7,458 nucleotides of DNA from JAISFI01 sp031552425. GTDB taxonomy: Bacteria; Bacteroidota; Bacteroidia; Bacteroidales; Azobacteroidaceae. The stretch covers positions 1 through 7,458 of the forward strand of contig JAVBMM010000061.1 in the NCBI GenBank assembly GCA_031552425.1. The letters run 5' to 3'. Of the stretch, positions 4,231-7,458 are shown piece by piece. A program made the translations under genes and the position numbers. Numbering within the stretch: position 1 is the first letter of the stretch; every line of letters starts with the position of its first letter. The notes beneath the pieces are model-generated. The model saw only the letters and a program-made list of their open reading frames with translations, made no database searches and was not told where the DNA came from.

Positions 4231-6680
4231 AATAATCCGATTTGATATACGGTAAAACTCACTATCCAAGCCAATGCTGTGGTGTAAAACACAGTAAAAG
4301 CAGCCCATTTCCATGATCCGGATTCATTCTTAATGGCTACAATGGTTGCCACACAGGGAAAATAAATCAAAACAAAAAGCAGCAGGCTGATTACAACCAA
4401 TGGGGTAAAAGTAGGAGAGCCATCGTCTCTTTTCGCGTTTATAAGATGTTTCTTGAGGGAAACATCACTTTCGTCTCCGGAATAAATGATACCTAATGTG
4501 CTTACTACCGTTTCTTTGGCAGCCATTCCTGATAGCAGACTGACACTGATTTTTTCGTCAAATCCCAGAGGACGGAGAACCGGTTCTACAAATCTTCCGA
4601 TTTTTCCAATGTAGGAATTTTCCTGGTGTTTTTGTCTCCGGCTATGATTGATTTCCGTAATAAGATTTTCTTTTTCTATTTCTTTATTGGATTGATTTTG
4701 ATATTGGGATTCTATCCGGCTTATTTGTTGATCGAAAGATTCATTGATAGCTTTATCTTGAGGGAAATATCCCAAGAACCAAATAATGATGGAAGCTACC
4801 AAAATAATTCCTCCCATTTTTTTCATGTATTGAGATGCTTTGTCCCACATGTGCCGGAAAATAGCTTTGGATGTAGGCATTCTGTAAGGAGGAAGTTCCA
4901 TTACAAAAGGAATATCTTCTTCTTTAATCAAGAATTTCTTGAAAATGCGTGACATGATAACAGCTAATGCCACTCCTGTAAAATATAAACCAAACAGCAT
5001 AACTCCCTGATGTTCGCTAAAAAAAGCACCTATCAATAGGATGTATACAGGTAACCGGGCGGAACAAGACATTAAAGGATTAATCAACATGGTAATCATT
5101 CTGGAATTACGGCTTTCGATGGTTCGGGTAGCCATAATGGCAGGCACATTACAACCGAATCCCATTACTAAAGGGATGAACGATTTTCCATGCAATCCCA
5201 TCTTATGCATAAATTTGTCCATGATGAAAGCGGCTCTTGCCATGTAACCGGAGTCTTCCATGAATGAAATGAATAAATAAAGGATAATGATATTAGGAAG
5301 GAATACCAGCACATTCCCAACACCCATGATTATACCGTTGGTGAGTAAATCTTTTAATGCTCCTTCAGGCATGCTTCTATTGATTATATCTGCAATAAAT
5401 CCGACTAAACTTTCCAGCCATTGCATCGGATATTCCCCTAACAGAAAAGTGCCTTGAAACATTAAGAACATAAAGAGAAAAAAGATAGGATATCCCCAGA
5501 ATTGATGAGTTACCAGAGAATCTATCATTCTGGTTGTTTTCAAGGTATCAGTTTTACCTTCTTTATAAGTTTCTTTTAATGCTCCTTCTATAAATCCGTA
5601 ACGAGCATCTGTAAGAGATGTTTCACAATCTTCATTTAAAAAGGATTGTACATTGTGTACAGCGGAATCCTTAGCTTTTAAAATGTCATTTGCATTGGGA
5701 AAGCGTTTGATAAACTTCTCAAGTTCTTTGTCGTTTTCCAATAATTTGATGCTTATATACCTAGGAGGAAGATTTTCTTTCAGTTCATTTTTTTTCAGTT
5801 CATTATTGATTTGGTTGATACTTTTTTCCAGTACTTCTCCATAATTGATGTGGATATGTCTGGCTATGGGGTTATTTCCTTCATATACGGAAATAATTTC
5901 ATCAAAAAGTTTGTCGATCCCTTTACCTGTTTTACTCACAGTAGGAACCATAGGGCATCCTATCATTTTGGATAAATGCTGATAATCGAGCGATGCTCCC
6001 GAAAGTTCCAATTCATCATACATATTCAGGGCGACAACCATAGGTGCGTCCATATCGATCAATTGTGTGGTAAGGTACAAGTTCCTTTCCAAGTTTGAAG
6101 AAGAAACTACATTTACAATTATATCAGTATCTCCGCTTGAAATATGTTTGCGGACAAATAATTCCTCTGGAGTATATGCTGTTAAAGAATATGTCCCCGG
6201 TAAATCGGTTAACAAAAAGGTATAACCTGCATATTTGAATGATCCCTTTTTTGCATCAACAGTAACACCACTATAATTTCCTACTTTTTCCCTCGCACCA
6301 GATGCGATGTTAAATAATGATGTTTTTCCGGAATTAGGATTTCCAATCAATGATACGTGAATGGTTTTGCTTTGTTTGAGAGCCACATCAATCCAATCAT
6401 TATTGGTAATAGTCAAATCATCTAAATCTTCCTCTTCCTGTATTTTTTTTGCTTCTTTTTCCGTAATTACTTGTACCAAATCAGCTTCCCTTTTACGGAG
6501 AGAAACTTCATAATCCATGATTTTATAAACGATAGGATCTTTCAATGGGGCAGAAAGAATTACTTCAACCTCTTTTCCTTTGATGAATCCCATTTCTATG
6601 ATACGTTTCCGAAAAGCGCCTCGTCCTGATACTTTTACGATTATTCCTTTTTCTCCGTTATGCAGGTCAGATAATTTCAT
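4215..6680 (-). CDS. feoB: FeoAB fusion, ferrous iron transporter
   Basis: 821 residues. It imports Fe2+ across the inner membrane with the help of a cytoplasmic G-protein domain. Residues 1-73 are a complete FeoA-type SH3-like domain (MKLSDLHNGEKG..., IIEMGFIKGKEVEV, YEVSLRKREADLV). After a charged linker, the GTPase domain (about 107-265) shows G1 GNPNSGKTS (113-121), the switch segment SGVTV (137-141), G3 DLPG (159-162), G4 NMYD (219-222) and G5 around SKT (249-251). A helical region (about 280-385) leads to the membrane part, about eight or nine hydrophobic segments from 395 to 815. This carries the gate motifs GFGCNVPA (507-514), MSCSARLP (537-544) and YFPCVATI (773-780), with Cys510, 539 and 776. 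A charged segment at about 640-690 interrupts the membrane part. The FeoA-FeoB fusion is typical of Bacteroidales. No Fur or DtxR box was convincing; the nearest -7-like sequence is GAACTTTG (6706-6713), 26 bases upstream. Confidence 0.97.
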   Translation of the reverse strand: MKLSDLHNGEKGIIVKVSGRGAFRKRIIEMGFIKGKEVEVILSAPLKDPIVYKIMDYEVSLRKREADLVQVITEKEAKKIQEEEDLDDLTITNNDWIDVALKQSKTIHVSLIGNPNSGKTSLFNIASGAREKVGNYSGVTVDAKKGSFKYAGYTFLLTDLPGTYSLTAYTPEELFVRKHISSGDTDIIVNVVSSSNLERNLYLTTQLIDMDAPMVVALNMYDELELSGASLDYQHLSKMIGCPMVPTVSKTGKGIDKLFDEIISVYEGNNPIARHIHINYGEVLEKSINQINNELKKNELKENLPPRYISIKLLENDKELEKFIKRFPNANDILKAKDSAVHNVQSFLNEDCETSLTDARYGFIEGALKETYKEGKTDTLKTTRMIDSLVTHQFWGYPIFFLFMFLMFQGTFLLGEYPMQWLESLVGFIADIINRSMPEGALKDLLTNGIIMGVGNVLVFLPNIIILYLFISFMEDSGYMARAAFIMDKFMHKMGLHGKSFIPLVMGFGCNVPAIMATRTIESRNSRMITMLINPLMSCSARLPVYILLIGAFFSEHQGVMLFGLYFTGVALAVIMSRIFKKFLIKEEDIPFVMELPPYRMPTSKAIFRHMWDKASQYMKKMGGIILVASIIIWFLGYFPQDKAINESFDQQISRIESQYQNQSNKEIEKENLITEINHSRRQKHQENSYIGKIGRFVEPVLRPLGFDEKISVSLLSGMAAKETVVSTLGIIYSGDESDVSLKKHLINAKRDDGSPTFTPLVVISLLLFVLIYFPCVATIVAIKNESGSWKWAAFTVFYTTALAWIVSFTVYQIGLLCGKI

Positions 6681-6764
6681 TGAGCTTTAAACTAAAATAG
6701 GTTTGCAAAGTTCGTTAAAATCCTTCGTATTTCATAGTAAATAAACATCTTTATTTTGAATTTG

Positions 6765-6807
6765 TTTAAATAAGAAAAAATCGAACAATTGATTTTTCTT
6801 TATTAAA
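6765..6807. repeat. AT-rich imperfect dyad in the feoAB divergent region
   Basis: AAGAAAAAATC (6772-6782) pairs with GATTTTTCTT (6791-6800) with one bulged A, around an eight-base loop. After two mismatches, TTTAA (6765-6769) pairs with TTAAA (6803-6807). The dyad has about 15 base pairs, almost all A-T, and sits midway between the two divergent genes. It could be an operator or just a product of base composition. Confidence 0.4.
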
Positions 6808-6831
6808 ATGAAAAAATTACATGATATATAT

Positions 6832-6839
6832 TACCTTTG
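6832..6839 (+). promoter_or_regulatory. Bacteroidetes -7 promoter element for the gene at 6899
   Basis: TACCTTTG is an exact TAnnTTTG match, 59 bases before the ATG at 6899. No TTTG -33 element is seen at the expected distance, so strength may depend on an activator or on the AT-rich upstream DNA. Transcription would begin near 6845, leaving a leader of about 54 bases that contains a short reading frame (6857-6895). Confidence 0.5.
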
Positions 6840-6898
6840 CCTTCAATTGATATGAAATGAAAGAAGGCTCATTTGGAAGTTTTCCATATTTTTAATTG

Positions 6899-7458
6899 AT
6901 GATGAAAAGACATTTACATATATTGGATAGTAATATTCCTTTTGAAAAACAAATAGAATATATTAACTTTTCTAATAAGGTGAGGAAAGATACTACAACA
7001 AAGTCCATTTCTATTGAAGATCAGATTGTAGCATTGAATACACCTGAAACACCATTGGAAGAGAAAAAATATTTCATGATCAGATTGGCTGATTCTGCAG
7101 ATGTTACAGCATTCAGGGCTTTAGAATCATATGCAAGAAACCCTGATCCGGAACTCTCCGATTGGGCAATTATTGCTGTTGTAAATGCCAGAATGGTATT
7201 GGAGGCAGACCTATCGGATGAAAAACAAATTCTTATTGCAACCGGTTTGGGAGGAAAAGATGAAAAAATACGCCTTTTTGCACTGTTCAAATCAAAAGAT
7301 TTAAAACCATTTTCAGGATATCAAAAAGAATTGATCGAAAGGGAGTTTCCTTTTTATTTGCAAAAATATGAAGGGGAAATGGAAGAATTAAAGGTGTATG
7401 AAAACTATATCACCATGTTGTTCTTTTTTGATTTGAGCAAAAACATTCAGCTTTTTGT
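6899..7458 (+). CDS. Unrecognised helical protein (partial, C-terminus beyond the right edge)
   Basis: 186 residues are visible and the frame is still open at the window end. I do not recognise the family. There is no signal peptide or membrane helix, so it is probably cytoplasmic. Residues about 1-50 are polar and start MMKRHLHILDSNIPFEKQIE. Residues about 53-135 are amphipathic helices with short turns (FRALESYARNPDPELSDWA, then IIAVVNARMVLEAD) that resemble HEAT-like repeats, a weak impression. Residues 140-186 are again helical with aromatic residues (YLQKYEGEMEELKVYENY). An in-frame TAA at 6893-6895 limits the start to the two adjacent ATGs at 6899 and 6902. It is divergent from feoAB and downstream of a clear -7 element; this does not by itself link it to iron. 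Confidence 0.75.
   Translation, partial: MMKRHLHILDSNIPFEKQIEYINFSNKVRKDTTTKSISIEDQIVALNTPETPLEEKKYFMIRLADSADVTAFRALESYARNPDPELSDWAIIAVVNARMVLEADLSDEKQILIATGLGGKDEKIRLFALFKSKDLKPFSGYQKELIEREFPFYLQKYEGEMEELKVYENYITMLFFFDLSKNIQLF

Noticed and set aside
3928..4245. Plus-strand 105-codon open frame over the dnaJ end
   Set aside because: It overlaps the 3' end of dnaJ in another frame and runs antisense to the Cys-rich peptide gene, with no family resemblance.
4231..4314. N-terminal extension of the Cys-rich peptide to 74 residues
   Set aside because: The added residues lie inside feoAB and precede the natural short membrane peptide; family members begin just before the helix.
6681..6780. Fur or DtxR box upstream of feoAB
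   Set aside because: I looked for GATAATGATAATCATTATC-like and TTAGG-N-CCTAA-like dyads and saw no acceptable match.
7021..7290. Minus-strand 89-codon open frame
   Set aside because: It is antisense to the longer continuous plus-strand frame, which has a promoter element and typical codon use.

Overview
The window looks like an ordinary chromosomal segment of a low-GC member of the Bacteroidetes, most likely Bacteroidales. The evidence is: promoter elements of the TAnnTTTG type (best at 2175-2182 minus and 6832-6839 plus); start codons without Shine-Dalgarno sequences; a FeoA-FeoB fusion followed by a FeoB-associated Cys-rich peptide; and a grpE-dnaJ pair without hrcA or dnaK beside it. No phage, transposase, CRISPR, tRNA or rRNA is visible.

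Layout. 1-346 (minus) is the N-terminal part of an exported, probably lipid-anchored protein that enters a VIT domain and runs off the left edge. 353-741 is a gene-free stretch built of small repeats: 10-bp tandem repeats, a hairpin inside a larger inverted repeat, a REP-like element and a 15-bp-arm palindrome. 742-2151 (minus) is an exported protein with an N-terminal PDZ domain and a C-terminal PDZ-like region. A divergent promoter region (2152-2317) separates it from grpE (2318-2884) and dnaJ (2907-4061), which form a chaperone operon on the plus strand. dnaJ converges on an iron-uptake operon on the minus strand: feoAB fusion (4215-6680) and a 46-residue FeoB-associated Cys-rich membrane peptide (4090-4230) that overlaps the 3' end of feoAB by 16 bases. 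A second divergent region (6681-6898) with an AT-rich dyad and a clear promoter element leads to a partial, unrecognised, mostly helical cytoplasmic protein (6899 to the right edge).

How the genes work together. GrpE and DnaJ are the nucleotide-exchange factor and J-protein co-chaperones of DnaK, which must be encoded elsewhere. FeoAB and the small Cys-rich peptide form one ferrous-iron uptake unit. The two exported proteins at the left are separate envelope proteins and nothing here ties them to either pathway. I did not find convincing evidence of a new multi-gene system. The most interesting items are the repeat-dense intergenic region, the VIT-domain exported protein, the PDZ protein with its interrupted second domain, and the compact feo operon.
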